Part shown: piece by piece, positions 34,270-45,018 of the stretch
Numbering within the stretch: position 1 is the stretch's first letter
Layout of the letters: each line of letters starts with the position of its first letter
Assembly (NCBI RefSeq): GCF_029633865.1
Contig: NC_079212.1
Coordinates: forward strand, 86,234,172 to 86,298,171
From: Lampris incognitus
Lineage: Eukaryota > Chordata > Actinopteri > Lampriformes > Lampridae
Length of the DNA stretch: 64,000 nucleotides
Reading direction: 5' to 3'
The notes under the pieces: generated by a model
What the model saw: only the letters and a program-made list of their open reading frames with translations
The model's database searches: none
Told to the model about the DNA's origin: nothing
Translations under genes and position numbers: made by a program

Positions 34270-35270
34270 AACATGCTAAGAGGCAGCACAGCCTCCAGCC
34301 TGAACATCGCCGGTCACATCATCCACGATGAAGGCAAAGAGAGATTTGGAGAGATGCCTCAGAGGAGAAACATTCCCAAACAAACAGGCCGGGAGACGGG
34401 AGAGGGAAACGGGACAGGAAAACCTCCAGAAATCGTGGAAGAAAGCCAAAGACCCGGGAAAGGAGGGATTGAAGAACACGTGGAGTCAGATTAAAGTAAG
34501 ACACACACCTGAGGCTAGCTGAAAGGATCAGGAAACGTAGAAGCCACAGGGTGAAAGGGTGAGCTTCTTCCGGGACCCCTTCAAGTACGCCCAAGGCCTG
34601 CTGGAGGAGAGGAAGACCAGGACACTGCAGACTACCGAGCAGGAGCTGGAGAAATACATTAAAGCCCAGCTCAGTGATAGCCAAAAGGAGAGCCCCCTTG
34701 GATCAACAGGGCATGTACCTCGCCCACCCGAGCCCTCCTCACAGTTTGACGCCACTTCCCCCAAATGGTCTGAAGTCAAACTGGTAGTAGAGCGAGCGAG
34801 AGCTGCATCAGCACCCGGGAACACCAAATGGTGTACCCTATAGGGTATATAAGAACTGAGCATGAGAGCTGGCCTCAACCGCCAGTTGCAGTTCCCACAA
34901 GAGATCACCACAACCCCCCTACAGCCAGATATCATGCTCCGGTCCTCCTCTGCTAGGACGGTCATTATGGCTGAAGCGATTGTTCCATGGGAAGAGGGAA
35001 TGGAGGCTGCCTTCGAGAGAAAGAAGGAACCGTACACAGAACTGGCAGCTGTTCACTCACGAGTAGGGGTGGAGGGCGTTCAACCATCCAGTGGAAGCTG
35101 GCTGCAGAGGTTACACTGGAACATCCATCAAGGGGTTCCTGAAGTCTCTTGGGATCACACGCTCCCAGCTGAGGAAGGGTCTCAAAGACCTGGAGGAGGA
35201 GGCATAACAAGGGAACTTCTCGCTCTGGCTCCGAAGAAAGGAAAGGGCGTGGGGAAAATTTCAGAAAACC
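34270..35270 (+). mobile_element. Degenerate LINE remnant
   Basis: 34559-34843 reads FFRDPFKYAQGLLEERK, QTTEQELEKYIKAQLSD and SEVKLVVERARAASAPGNTK (compare the RARSASAPG-NGVPY start of an RT domain). 34970-35270 reads EAIVPWEEGMEAAFERKKEP, TELAAV and KKGKGVGKISE, which in such elements lies after RT. The RT core between them is absent, so this is an internally deleted copy. R2/NeSL-like origin is a guess. Confidence 0.5.
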
Positions 35271-37089
35271 ATCTTAAAGCATGGGAACTGATCACGTACA
35301 CACAGCAAAACAGGTTTTAGCATGCAGTCCTGGAAAACCAAATCTTCAAAATCTACTTTTCTTCCAAAGCCTCCCAGAGCATGTCTCCACATAGTTACAA
35401 ACGGATCCGAGCTGCGGCTGTCATTTCCTCACGACCCCCCCCCCCACACACACACACACACGGTATACAGGCCAGCGCGTTGACCCGTGTCGCTGGTTTC
35501 TTGCGGCCATCTTCAGCCCAGCCTGGTCTGGAGGGTGTTCACACGTGTGGGGGAGACGTCTCAGTGAGCTGGGAGGCTGCGTTGTGCTGGTGGCGGGCAG
35601 GTGAGGAAGCCGTGCGACGTGTGTGTCCTGAGGACATCCGCGTGACGTCAGCGGTCTGCCACGGGACTCGCATCCACGCACGTACACGTGCACTGACAGA
35701 TTATAAAATATTCAAAGTCTGAAGTAATGAGGACTGTGCGGATATGCGCAACCTGTGTGGCCTCGCAGGTGTGATATTGGAGCGTCTCTGAGCCAAGATG
35801 GTACCGTGATTTGACTTTTGAATATTTTCCTCACCCTTAAATTTGCCTGTACCCCTGGGCCCTGTGTTGTTGATGTTGTGTGTCTGTGCATGTCCTGTAT
35901 GTATTGTATATGTCATTATATGCCAAGTTGGCACCTCCGCCGCTGCTGCAGCACAATGAGAAAAGACAAGAAGGGTCTATTGCTTGGGAAATGGTCCGCC
36001 GTTGTTAACTGGCATTGTCCCAGCCTCGGTGTGTTTCAGACAATGTGCGACGACCCATCGGGAATCAATCAATCAATCAATAAATCAGTAATCCATAAAT
36101 CAGGCTCACCAGGGGAGGCCTGGCGTCCGTCGCTGCGCTCTGACATGTGCGTTGGGCTGAAAAACTGAGGCTGGAACATGGACTTCGTTTATTCACATTT
36201 GTCCAAAAAAACTAGCAAACAATTACCTTAACTTGGCATTTTGCGTTCATCTTTGAGATGGAAAACTGTAGAAGAGGGAAATGAGCCAAACGCCGACTTG
36301 CTTTTACATGTGGCCACCAATAATACTGCAAGTTCGACTTTATTATGTGTAAGAATGCAATGAACTGCTTGTGCTCTGGCTCTCTCTTCCTTAATAGGCA
36401 AATCGGCTCTAGTTTATGTTCTCCAAAAATATCGACTGGATTCATATGCAGCTGGAAATGGCTTTGTGTATCATAATGCTTGCGTGCTGAGCTACCAGCT
36501 CGGCGGGGCGTTTTAACCAGCTTGGTGATAAAGCTTCCTGCGTGAAATGGATTGAGCTGGGCTCGTTTATAAGGTGGGATGTTGGACCACGTTAACACGC
36601 GTGGTGATGCGCTTTTACGCATAGAACAAGGATTCTTTGAGGGGGGAGGGGGTGGGGGGCTCCAAAGCGTCCGTAGCCCGAGGGTCTAAAGTAATAATAA
36701 GGCGCCTATGGTTACGAGCCGTAGATCCCGCGGATATCCTGGATCCAGATCGTCCATAAATTATGGCCTTTCAAACGCTTACCAGTTACGCATGATTATA
36801 AAAAGCGCATCTCAGGATCCGGATCCGGATCCTTTATGCAGGCCTGAGGGGAAACGGGGTCTAAACGCTCTACTCGGATGAGGCCGCGCGTGCCCTGGGC
36901 CTGTTTTGCTCGCTCGCACGTTCCTGCGCCGTGGCGCCGGCCCCTTGTTTCCATACAGTGCCGCGTGGTGGTACACGGGATCGGGGCCGCGCCGCCCTCC
37001 GCGCTGACGCACGGCTCCGTGCGCCCACTGACGAGCGCCGCTCGGCAGAAAGTGGGCGGTCCGTGCGCCGGGCACACAGCGCCGTTTGA
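35271..37089. other. Region upstream of bhlhe40
   Basis: No gene recognised. 35435-35461 is a C then CA tract. 36180-36640 looks unique and could hold regulatory DNA. 36638-36660 is G-rich, 36815-36835 is a ggatcc palindromic run, and 36870-37090 is CpG-rich and promoter-like. Confidence 0.4.
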
Positions 37090-37147
37090 CACGTGAGCCT
37101 CATGTGACGGAGGCAGGTCGGCCGGAGCGGCAGAATGGGTTTATTTA
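37090..37147 (+). promoter_or_regulatory. bhlhe40 upstream E-box pair and TATA-like box
   Basis: A canonical E-box CACGTG at 37090-37095 is followed five bases later by CATGTG at 37101-37106. A TATA-like TTTATTTAA lies at 37139-37147, about 290 bp before the ATG, within CpG-rich sequence. Clock and MiT-family bHLH factors bind CACGTG and DEC1 is a known clock target; regulation here is inferred from motif and position. Confidence 0.45.
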
Positions 37148-37436
37148 ACGCCGACCTCCGTCCTCACCCACTTTCCTAAGCGCGCCGTCACCCGTTTGCC
37201 TTCCGCCGCGCCGCCTGTACGGCTGCAGAGACACACTGGGGATTTGGTCTCACGTCGCGTTCGAGAGGATCGGGATGAGAGAAAGTTAAGAAACGTCGCC
37301 AGTTTTGTCGATGAAAACACTTTCACGCGTTTTGAGCCATTTCTACTTCCGTTCAGAGAACCCGTAAATGCTCGCGCAGTAGCGTCCGCGCCTTGGAATC
37401 GTACCTCTGCTTTGCGTAACTGGAGTAAAAAGGAAA

Positions 37437-37510
37437 ATGGAGCGAATCCCGAGCGGGCAGCCTCCTCCTCTGCCCAAACACCAGACGGCAGAGCTCTCGG
37501 ACATGCAGGG
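37437..37510 (+). CDS. bhlhe40: bhlhe40 exon 1
   Basis: The ATG at 37437 starts MERIPSGQPPPLPK. Donor gtaagc follows 37510 and splits a Gly codon (GG|G). The start is chosen because MERIPS is the conserved DEC1 N-terminus. Confidence 0.94.
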
Positions 37511-40298
37511 GTAAGCGCAATGTTGGGGAAATGTTAAAAGTAGACCGGATCTGTGCTTCCTGTCATTCTGTGTAGCCTTCTCTGCGTGCACCTTAACCCT
37601 TTAACCAGACCACTTCCCGGTTCGCTCACTGTTGGCTTTTCTCGACGTTTCTCTAGGATGGATTTTCCCATGTATGTTTATAAACCCAGGAGAGGACTCA
37701 AGAGAGGAGAGGAAAGCAAGGTTGGTGGCAATTTTCTTTCCTGATATCCTTCATTGCATTGCGCAACTTGTTTACTGTGTCGTTGACGTTAGGAATGTTG
37801 GCCTCGTGTCAAAGTGGTCGGGTTTTGGTTCGAGGCTGGTGACTTTGGTGCACATCTGCAGCCGTGTGTCGCGGGCCCAGGAGAGGCTGACCTATTTTGC
37901 GCTATGACATAACTCCCGGAGCCCTGCCGGCCGCTGCCTCTGCTGCCGCTCCTCGGAACGGACTGTGCATGATTTCAGGTCGCCTGAGAGTAAAAGCTGT
38001 GCTGCCGCTCTTCTCCGCCTCACAGGAAACCTACAAGCTGCCGCATAGACTCATCGAGAAGAAAAGGCGCGACCGGATAAACGAGTGCATCGCCCAGCTG
38101 AAGGATTTACTGCCCGAGCATCTGAAACTCACGGTATGTTTGCTATCAGCGCTGAGATACCGGAGACACACACGCGATCTGTGTTCACGGCTTTCAGCCA
38201 CATCATGACCACCATCTAGTGGTCATACGGGGGAACTGCACCGTGTCGCTCTAACGCGTCTCCAGGTCTGATAGGCTGACTGGAGAACATCTCACTAATA
38301 CGGGTTTATCCTGGGTAGTAGTTGTTAGTTTGCGTTGACTACGTGGCGTCGGTTTACTACTGAATAAGCTACACAACATGTCTTTCATGGTACTCTACTG
38401 AATGGTGGTCTGGTAGGGGAAAAACTGTTTTTGAAGCGTTTAGTCCACTAAGACTAAATGCTTCACAAACAGTTTTCCCCCCTAGCCATCAGGACTCTGA
38501 ATTCCCCCCCTATAGTCCCTCCTCGCACACCATTGGCATAAACAACACCATTCACCTAGTTGTTATGCATGATGTGTTTATTTCCGCTATTGTGTAACTG
38601 CATTGTTCGTGATAATATGTGGGGTGTCTGTTGTTGTCCGTGTATGTGTTGTGCTGCAGAGTGTAATGTGGACCAAAAACAAATTCCACCGGCCTCGGTC
38701 GTGTGGCTGATAAAACAATCTAATCTAACTGGCTGATGTCTGCTGCTGTGGCAGTGTTGATCGCAGGGATCGTGTCCCGTCAACATGTGCAGAAGCGCTG
38801 TAGCTGATCTGGGTTATATAAGAGATGATGATGATGTGCTGACAGCGTGTCTCTCCCTCAGACTCTGGGCCATCTGGAGAAGGCTGTGGTGTTGGAGCTT
38901 ACGCTCAAGCATGTGAAAGCCCTCACGTCTCTTCTGGAGCAGCAGCAGCAGAAGATCCTCGCTCTGCAGAACGGCATGCAAATCGGTGAGCCGGGGATCA
39001 AACGTGCGCTCGCAGGCAAACGCGTACAAACAAACACTGGCTGAGCAGGAAGGTTCTGTTGGACAGCATGCAAATCACTGAGCAGAACAAACAATGGCAG
39101 GATTATTCAGAACTGCATGGCAAATAACTGACTTTAAATATAGCCCTTGACTGGTTAAGGAGAACTGGCCTGCAGGCATTCTAATCTTGAGACATAGAAG
39201 CACTGTAGGAAATTGGAAATGCAGCTATTAAAAGAATGTTTGCCAACATGTGGGGGGGGGGGTCCATAAAAATAGATTTCAGCTAGACAAGCTCTACTTC
39301 ATGTCATTGTAGCCGGTGGTTATGGGAGTTGCAGTGTTTTTGACTACATCTCCATGTGTTTCGTACTGTTTTTAGATCAAACCCCCGTCAGTCAGGAGAA
39401 GTCGGAAGAGATGTTCCGCTCTGGCTTCCACATATGTGCCAAGGAGATTCTGCAGTACCTAGCCAATCAGGAGGCTGAAGGAGAGCTCAAGCCCCCGCAC
39501 ATTATCAACCACCTGCACAAAATGGCCGCAGAAGTCCTTCAGGGCCCCCTCCGGCCCCGCACCCCCCCTAGCCCTTGTCCTGAGGAAGTCCCTGCCAACC
39601 ACCAGCATCAGGCCTACAAGGAAATGCCCTCCAGCCTACCTCCCAAACCGGTGGAGGGCTATGGAAGGAACTGTGTGCCTGTCATCCAGCGGGCCTATGC
39701 CCTGGTGAGTGGCGAGCAGAGCGGCAGCGACACAGATACAGATAGCGGCTACGGAGGTGAGCTGGAGAAGAGCGAGTCCAGGCCACCGCAGGGCCAGCCA
39801 GACTACTACAGCCAGGAGAGCCAACTGAAGAGAGCCCTTAGTGACAGGCAGGGCTCCGGCATCAAGCAGGAAGGTGATGAGCCACGCCCCAAGCGGCCCA
39901 GGGCGGAGTCCTCCGAGGACGAATCGTTCTCAGGCGCAGAGTCGTCAAGCTCGTCGTCGTCCTCAAGCGGCCATAGTAGCTACATGAGTGTGTCACCCCA
40001 CCAGCCACCGCCTCCGCATCCCCTCTGCATGCCGTTCTACCTCATCCCACCCTCTGCTGCAGCGTACCTGCCTATGCTGGAGAAATGCTGGTACCCGGGG
40101 GCTATGCCCATCGTCTACCACGGGATGGGAGGCTCTGCCCCAGCCATACCCGGCGAAAGAGCTCCCCCTCCCCAGCTAATGCTATCCCCCAGAGGCGGCT
40201 CTCCGGCTCCCACCATGTCTCAGACCCCCATGGACTCCCCCGCCCTTCTGCAAGCGCTAAAGCAGGTACCGCCTCTCAACCTGGAAACCAAAGACTGA
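37437..40298 (+). CDS. bhlhe40: bhlhe40 (DEC1/Stra13), complete, 5 exons
   Basis: A bHLH-Orange transcriptional repressor of the DEC family: it binds E-boxes and takes part in the circadian clock, hypoxia response and differentiation (family knowledge). Exons 37437-37510, 37657-37720, 38026-38133, 38862-38985 and 39376-40298 join in phase to 430 residues (human about 412). Seen: N-terminus MERIPSGQPPPLPK; basic region and helix 1 (ETYKLPHRLIEKKRRDRIN, exon 3); helix 2 (TLGHLEKAVVLELTLKHVKA, exon 4); an Orange domain in exon 5 (FRSGFHICAKEILQYL); a GSDTDTDSGYGGE block; an IKQE motif that could be a SUMO site; a poly-Ser tract; and the end LQALKQVPPLNLETKD. There is no WRPW tail, as expected for DEC proteins. 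The LPFYLIPPSA-type and C-terminal motifs favour bhlhe40 over bhlhe41. Confidence 0.96.
37657..37720 (+). CDS. bhlhe40: bhlhe40 exon 2
   Basis: Acceptor tctctag, donor gttggt; 64 bp. It encodes MDFPMYVYKPRRGLKRGEES K, the linker before the basic region, with the conserved YK-RRG-KR pattern. Confidence 0.93.
38026..38133 (+). CDS. bhlhe40: bhlhe40 exon 3: basic region and helix 1
   Basis: Acceptor cctcacag, donor gtatgt; 108 bp, phase 0. It encodes the DNA-binding basic region and helix 1 (IEKKRRDRINECIAQLKDLL) through to HLKLT. Confidence 0.97.
38862..38985 (+). CDS. bhlhe40: bhlhe40 exon 4: loop and helix 2
   Basis: Acceptor ccctcag, donor gtgagc; 124 bp. It encodes TLGHLEKAVVLELTLKHVKA and a glutamine run (QQQQ) after helix 2, as in DEC1. 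Confidence 0.97.
39376..40298 (+). CDS. bhlhe40: bhlhe40 exon 5: Orange domain and C-terminal repression region
   Basis: Acceptor gtttttag; the TGA is at 40296-40298. It is one 923-bp exon with the Orange domain, the SGSDTDTDSGYGGE block, an Arg/Lys-rich patch (RPKRPRAE) that could act as a nuclear signal, a Ser run, and proline-rich sequence ending in LETKD. Confidence 0.96.
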
Positions 40299-40341
40299 GG
40301 GGATGTGAGACAAGAACAGTGCTGCAGAAAGTGGAACTGCT

Positions 40342-40386
<45 letters not shown>

Positions 40387-40609
40387 CGATCTGTAACCCA
40401 TCCTCGTTCCTCCCCTGTTCTTCAGCCGAGAGGTCAAAGAAAAGAAGAGATGACTTCCAGAAAGCCTGAAGGAGGAGCGGAGGAGGGATGCAGCATCCAT
40501 CGTGTTGCATTACGGCGCACAGCGGGGCTGAACTGGGCCCTCAGCGCTGCCTGAATGTTTAGGACTCTTTTCTTCAGAGCGCAAACGCGTCTCACTCAGC
40601 TGGATCTTC

Positions 40610-40646
<37 letters not shown>

Positions 40647-41415
40647 TCACTCACTCGGTTGAATGTAAAGGAGGACGTTTCTAGATGCTGCCGAGGCACA
40701 CATCGTGACGACACCGCGGCGCGTCTCGGTCGTAGCTGTTGCCATAGAGACGCCGTCTTCGTGCGAGTAGAGACGTACCAAACGTTAGCAGTAACCCTTC
40801 ACTAGATGTTCATGCTGTCTGTGTGTCCTTGCTGACTGCTACCATCACTGAACATGTCCTTTGACCCAGCTCCCAAGATGACTGGCACCCTTAACCGGAA
40901 GGCTCCACCCCCTGGTGGCTGTGGAGGCGGGGGCTGACGCGTGACCACGCCCGGATGTGCGGCCAGTCGTCTGCTGACGGCTCCGGACAGCTGAAAGGGA
41001 CTTCCTGTAATTATTGTGAATAGTCTTGTTGTACATCTCTATTTTTGATACCTGCCCCGGCACGTGGAGCACGTGGAGCACGTGCACAGACTGTAGCGTG
41101 GTGCTGGACCCGGTCTGCTTACCCCACTCCTCTTTCTGCTCCAGGCAAGCCTGGTGTTTGTTGATGATGATGATGTTGCCTTCTACTTGTAAGTCGGTGC
41201 AGCCCGGACGTGTGCTGCGCGGGCTCGGCGTGAGTCCCGGCGGGGCGAGCAGTGCCGTGAATGTACCGTTGTACCAGGGGACTAGTTTTCTAGAGAGCGA
41301 GGTACTGAGAGTCTATATTTTGGGACCTAGCAGAGAGATGTTTGTGTACATATTTTGTCTATATATGTTGACATACAGTATGTAAGCCTATTAATAAAGT
41401 ATTTTTTCCCGTGGA
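40299..41415 (+). other. bhlhe40 3' UTR
   Basis: About 1.1 kb follows the stop, with two CA microsatellites (40348-40383 and near 40616-40640). It ends soon after the poly(A) signal at 41393. Nothing else coding was seen. Confidence 0.75.
41393..41398 (+). terminator. bhlhe40 polyadenylation signal AATAAA
   Basis: AATAAA followed by a T-rich run (gtattttttccc), 1.1 kb after the bhlhe40 stop. Microsatellite DNA begins about 50 bp later, so the transcript very likely ends here. Confidence 0.75.
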
Positions 41416-41457
41416 CACCTGCTGCCCTGTCTTCTATGTCGCACGAGGGTGAGGACG

Positions 41458-42330
41458 AGTGTGTGTTTGCGCATGTGTGTGTGTGTGTGAGTGTATATAT
41501 GTGAGTGTGTGTATGTGTGTCGATGTGGTAGTGTATGTGTGTTGATGTGATAGTGTGTGTGTGTGGGGGGCGGGGGGGCGGTATTTGTGTTTATATGTGT
41601 GTAGATGTGGTTGTGTGTAGATGTAGTGTGGTTCTGTGTGTGTAGATGTGGTAGTGTGTGTGTGTGGATGTGATTGTGTGTGGGGGGGGTATGTATTACA
41701 GAACAGTAATGTATCCAGATCAGATCAGGTTGTGTCAGTGAGCCACAGCGTCCATATCGGAGGGAACATTTATGTAACGGTAGAGCTGAGTAGCACGCTG
41801 TGCCCTCCGCAACTACCACATGTCTCTCTCTCTCTCTCACACACTACCACACACACACACACTACCACACACACACACACACACACACACACTACCACAC
41901 ACACACCACATACACACACACACACTTCCCCACACACACACACACCACCACATACACACACACCACCACATACACACACACACACTACCACATCTACACA
42001 CACACACCACTTCTACACACCACCACCACATACACACACACCACCACACATACACACACCACATCCACACACACACACACCACATGTCTGTGTGAATTGT
42101 GTTTGCAGTCCTGATGAAAGAATGTCACCGTGGTGGCTGTGTGGTGGTTGTGTGGTGGTGGTTGTGTGTTGGTTGTGTGGTGGTGGCTGCGTGGTGGTTG
42201 TGTGGTGGTGGCTGTGTGGTGGTTGTGTGGTGGTGGCTGTGTGGTGGTTGTGTGTTGGTGGCTGTGTGGTGGTTGTGTGGTGGTGGCTGTGTGGTGGTTG
42301 TGTGGTGGCTGTGTGGTGTGGCGTTTGGTA
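41458..42330 (+). repeat. GT/CA-rich microsatellite block with a 25-bp minisatellite
   Basis: GT-rich from 41458 to about 41690, CA-rich (with accac spacers) from 41838 to 42085, then a 25-bp repeat (ggctgtgtggtggttgtgtg plus gtggt) from 42130 to 42320. The strand bias flips twice. Confidence 0.85.
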
Positions 42331-42599
42331 GTTTTAATAAAGTCAGACCGATGTTACCATCGAGACAGTGAAATAGTGTAGTTTACATCTGGCTAGTTTA
42401 AGAACTGGTTATTTTATATCATTATAAACTAACTCGCTAACTAACTATAACTGTAACTATAACTATGACTATCTATATAACTAACTATAACTGTAACTAT
42501 CTATATAACTAACTATAACTGTAACTATAACTAACCAGGATAAGTGAACATATACGAGTAAATACTGCCCAGATATTCTGAGAACCAGTAGAAGTGGGA

Positions 42600-43000
42600 A
42601 TAATCTGTCAGAATAATCTGGCAGAATAACCTGGTAGAACAACCTGGCAGAATAACCTGGCAGAATAACATGGCAGAATATATCTGGCAGAATAATTTGG
42701 TAGAATAATCTGGTAGAATAATCTAGCAGAATAACCTGGCAGAATAACCTGGCAGAATAATCTGGCAGAATAACCTAGCAGAATAAACTGGTAGAATAAT
42801 CTGGCAGAATAACCTGGCAGAATAATCTGGCAGACTAACCTGGCAGAATAATCTGGCAGAATAATCTGGCAGACTAACCTGGCAGAATAATCTGGCAGAA
42901 TAACCTGGCAGAATAATCTGGTAGAATAACCTGGCAGAATAATCTGGCAGAATAATCTGGCAGAATAACCTGTCAGAATAATCTGGCAGAATAACCTGGA
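42600..43000 (+). repeat. 13-bp minisatellite
   Basis: About 30 copies of a 13-bp unit, AATAATCTGGCAG, with AATAACCTGGCAG variants. The 160-codon frame on - is produced by the repeat and is not a gene. Confidence 0.9.
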
Positions 43001-43534
43001 AGGTGTTTCCCATTTTACGTGGTTTATTGCCCACAAATACTTGAAGAAGAAAACAACAACAACAACAACAACAACAACAGTAAAGTTCAAATTCCCAAGA
43101 ACCAGACCAGAGACGTCCTTAAATCATCACAGTACCAACACCAGAGGAAGTAATACTTCATAATGCTGGCTGGTCATCAGCAGGCTGAACACCAATGGGC
43201 TTTTAGGATAGAAAATGCATTTTTATTTTTGCTTCCTGCCAAACCAGACTGCGTCCTAACTCCTAGAGTTTATCCTCTTCCTCTCCTTGTTGTCTGAGCT
43301 CATCGCTCATCCCTGTCAGAACTGGGATGATGGTCTTCTTTCCAAACGTTGTCCATCAAATTCAGTCTCTGCGTATAAGAGATCCCAGCCTCTGGTGATG
43401 GTGTGTTACCTGTAGATTCGATACCCTGCCCCCGAGGAGGAAACGCCGAGGGCGGTCTGACAGGACGCGGAAGCGGGGCAGGCTAAACTAACTGCTAGCC
43501 AATGCAGACCGGGAGTTCCCAGTCAACTCAAGCC

Positions 43535-43738
43535 AGTTTTATTTGTATAGCCCAACATCACAAAATACAAATCTGCCTCAGGGGGCTTTACAGCAACACA
43601 ACATCCTGTCCTTAACCCTCACATGGGATAAGGAACAACTCCTCAGAAACCTTTAACAGGGAGAAAGAATAGGAAGAAACCCCAGGGAGAGCAAGAGGAG
43701 GACCTCTCTCCCAAGACGGGCAACGTGCAATGATGTTG
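43535..43738 (-). mobile_element. L2 LINE 3' UTR fragment
   Basis: ttttatttgtatagcccaac, then ttacagcaacacaacatcct and acgggcaacgtgcaatgatg, match 18540-18750. Confidence 0.75.
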
Positions 43739-43771
43739 TCATCCTGGCGTTCGCTCTCTTGGACAGTGATT

Positions 43772-43790
43772 TATATATATAGTATATATA

Positions 43791-43846
<56 letters not shown>
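43772..43846. repeat. (TA)n microsatellite
   Basis: About 75 bp of almost pure TA, with two gta interruptions at its left end. Confidence 0.9.
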
Positions 43847-43850
<4 letters not shown>

Positions 43851-44116
43851 GATATATGTGTTTTTGTAGGGGTTTGTTTTGTAGTTTGGATATGTGTCTT
43901 TGTCTTTGTGTTGCACTGCTGTGGGCTCGGGGCAACTATGTTCCGTTTCACTTGATGTTACAGCCCTTGATTCGTCATTTGCAATACTTTTCTGAAGCCT
44001 ATGTCTGTCTCATAGTTCACCGCTTGAGTTTGTCCTTTACTATGTCGTCAGATCTTTAGACCTACATTGCCACCTAGTGGTGAAATAGAGTGCGCACAAC
44101 CTATTGACGCCATTTA

Positions 44117-44712
44117 CAGAAGGTTGGATCAGTTCATGGGGACACAACGTTTATTGACAGATATAGTCCATGGGCCAGACGATATTTCGGTACACTCAAG
44201 GTGGCAAAACTTACTTATAATTTTTGAAAGGATCCATGTCTGTAGATGATATTTTGGTATGATAACCATTCCTGAGTGGCAGCTGTATCACAGTTATCAG
44301 CTCATGAAGTTAACCACCCGCTAAACTAAATTGCATTTTAGACGCTGGTGCATATCCTGGTTTAGCCTCATGGTCAGGACATTTTTCAATGTTCTATAAT
44401 ATTGTCTTTGGTATCATTTTAAAGGGGACCTTCTTAGCTTTCATTCAAGCCCTGTTGTGGATATTTCTCACAAATATAGAGGTCACTTGAGCTCTTCAAC
44501 CCGTCAATAACACACATCTTTCTGCAATTTTCGCCTAAACTATATACTTTCTTTTAGCTCTGTGGCATCTAGGAATATCAGGGACACAAAACACAAAAAC
44601 TGGAATACTCACAGGACTGTGAAGATTCAGAAAATGTATAATATACCCATACTATTTCATTGTGTGAGGTGATTGTGAGCCTTAAATGAGAACTAGACCA
44701 AAGCCAGTTAGG
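44117..44712 (+). repeat. Left terminal inverted repeat of the 6.8-kb transposon
   Basis: About 596 bp matching the reverse complement of 50372-50908. It holds a segment of about 140 bp, near 44435-44575, that is missing from the right copy. It lacks the 45-bp hairpin found in the right copy. Confidence 0.8.
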
Positions 44713-45018
44713 TCACAAACTGGTCTCTATACATTTGTTTAAATACACAATCAAAATACATGATAAAAAGGAATACCATAGTGAGGTAATGAACTATTTT
44801 AATATTTTAAACAACATTGACATTTACATATACTTAGTCAATGATACATGTAATCCCATATCATTAGTGGGTATATGTAATGGTAATGGGTAGGGTAATG
44901 GGTATATGTGAATATGGTTACATTATTGTTATCAAGCTCTGGGTAACCAAGTCCAGAATCAACATCCTGTGCATCAATAGACTACTACCACAGTAATACC
45001 ATCAGAATCATCACACTG

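Larger units (their letters stand above)
43440..43940 (-). repeat. Dispersed repeat family C, split by an L2 3' fragment
   Basis: 43440-43525 (ggcggtctgacaggacgcgg, then aatgcagaccgggagttccc) and 43850-43940 (ggggtttgttttgtagtttg, then gttgcactgctgtgggctcg) are inverted pieces of family C. Between them lie an L2 3' fragment and a TA repeat. Confidence 0.6.

Noticed and set aside
34273-34494. Independent small gene
   Set aside because: Appears to be part of the degenerate LINE remnant; no conserved start or splice sites.
36212-36622. 136-codon frame on - upstream of bhlhe40
   Set aside because: No family features and no splice or start support; better regarded as unique non-coding DNA.
41636-42331. 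Thr/His- and Val/Cys/Gly-rich frames
   Set aside because: Translations of CA/GT microsatellites.
42600-43000. CRISPR-like array
   Set aside because: The units are contiguous 13-mers with no unique spacers, in a vertebrate nuclear context.
42608-43090. 160-codon repetitive protein on -
   Set aside because: Produced by the 13-bp minisatellite cycling through all three frames; no start context or homology.
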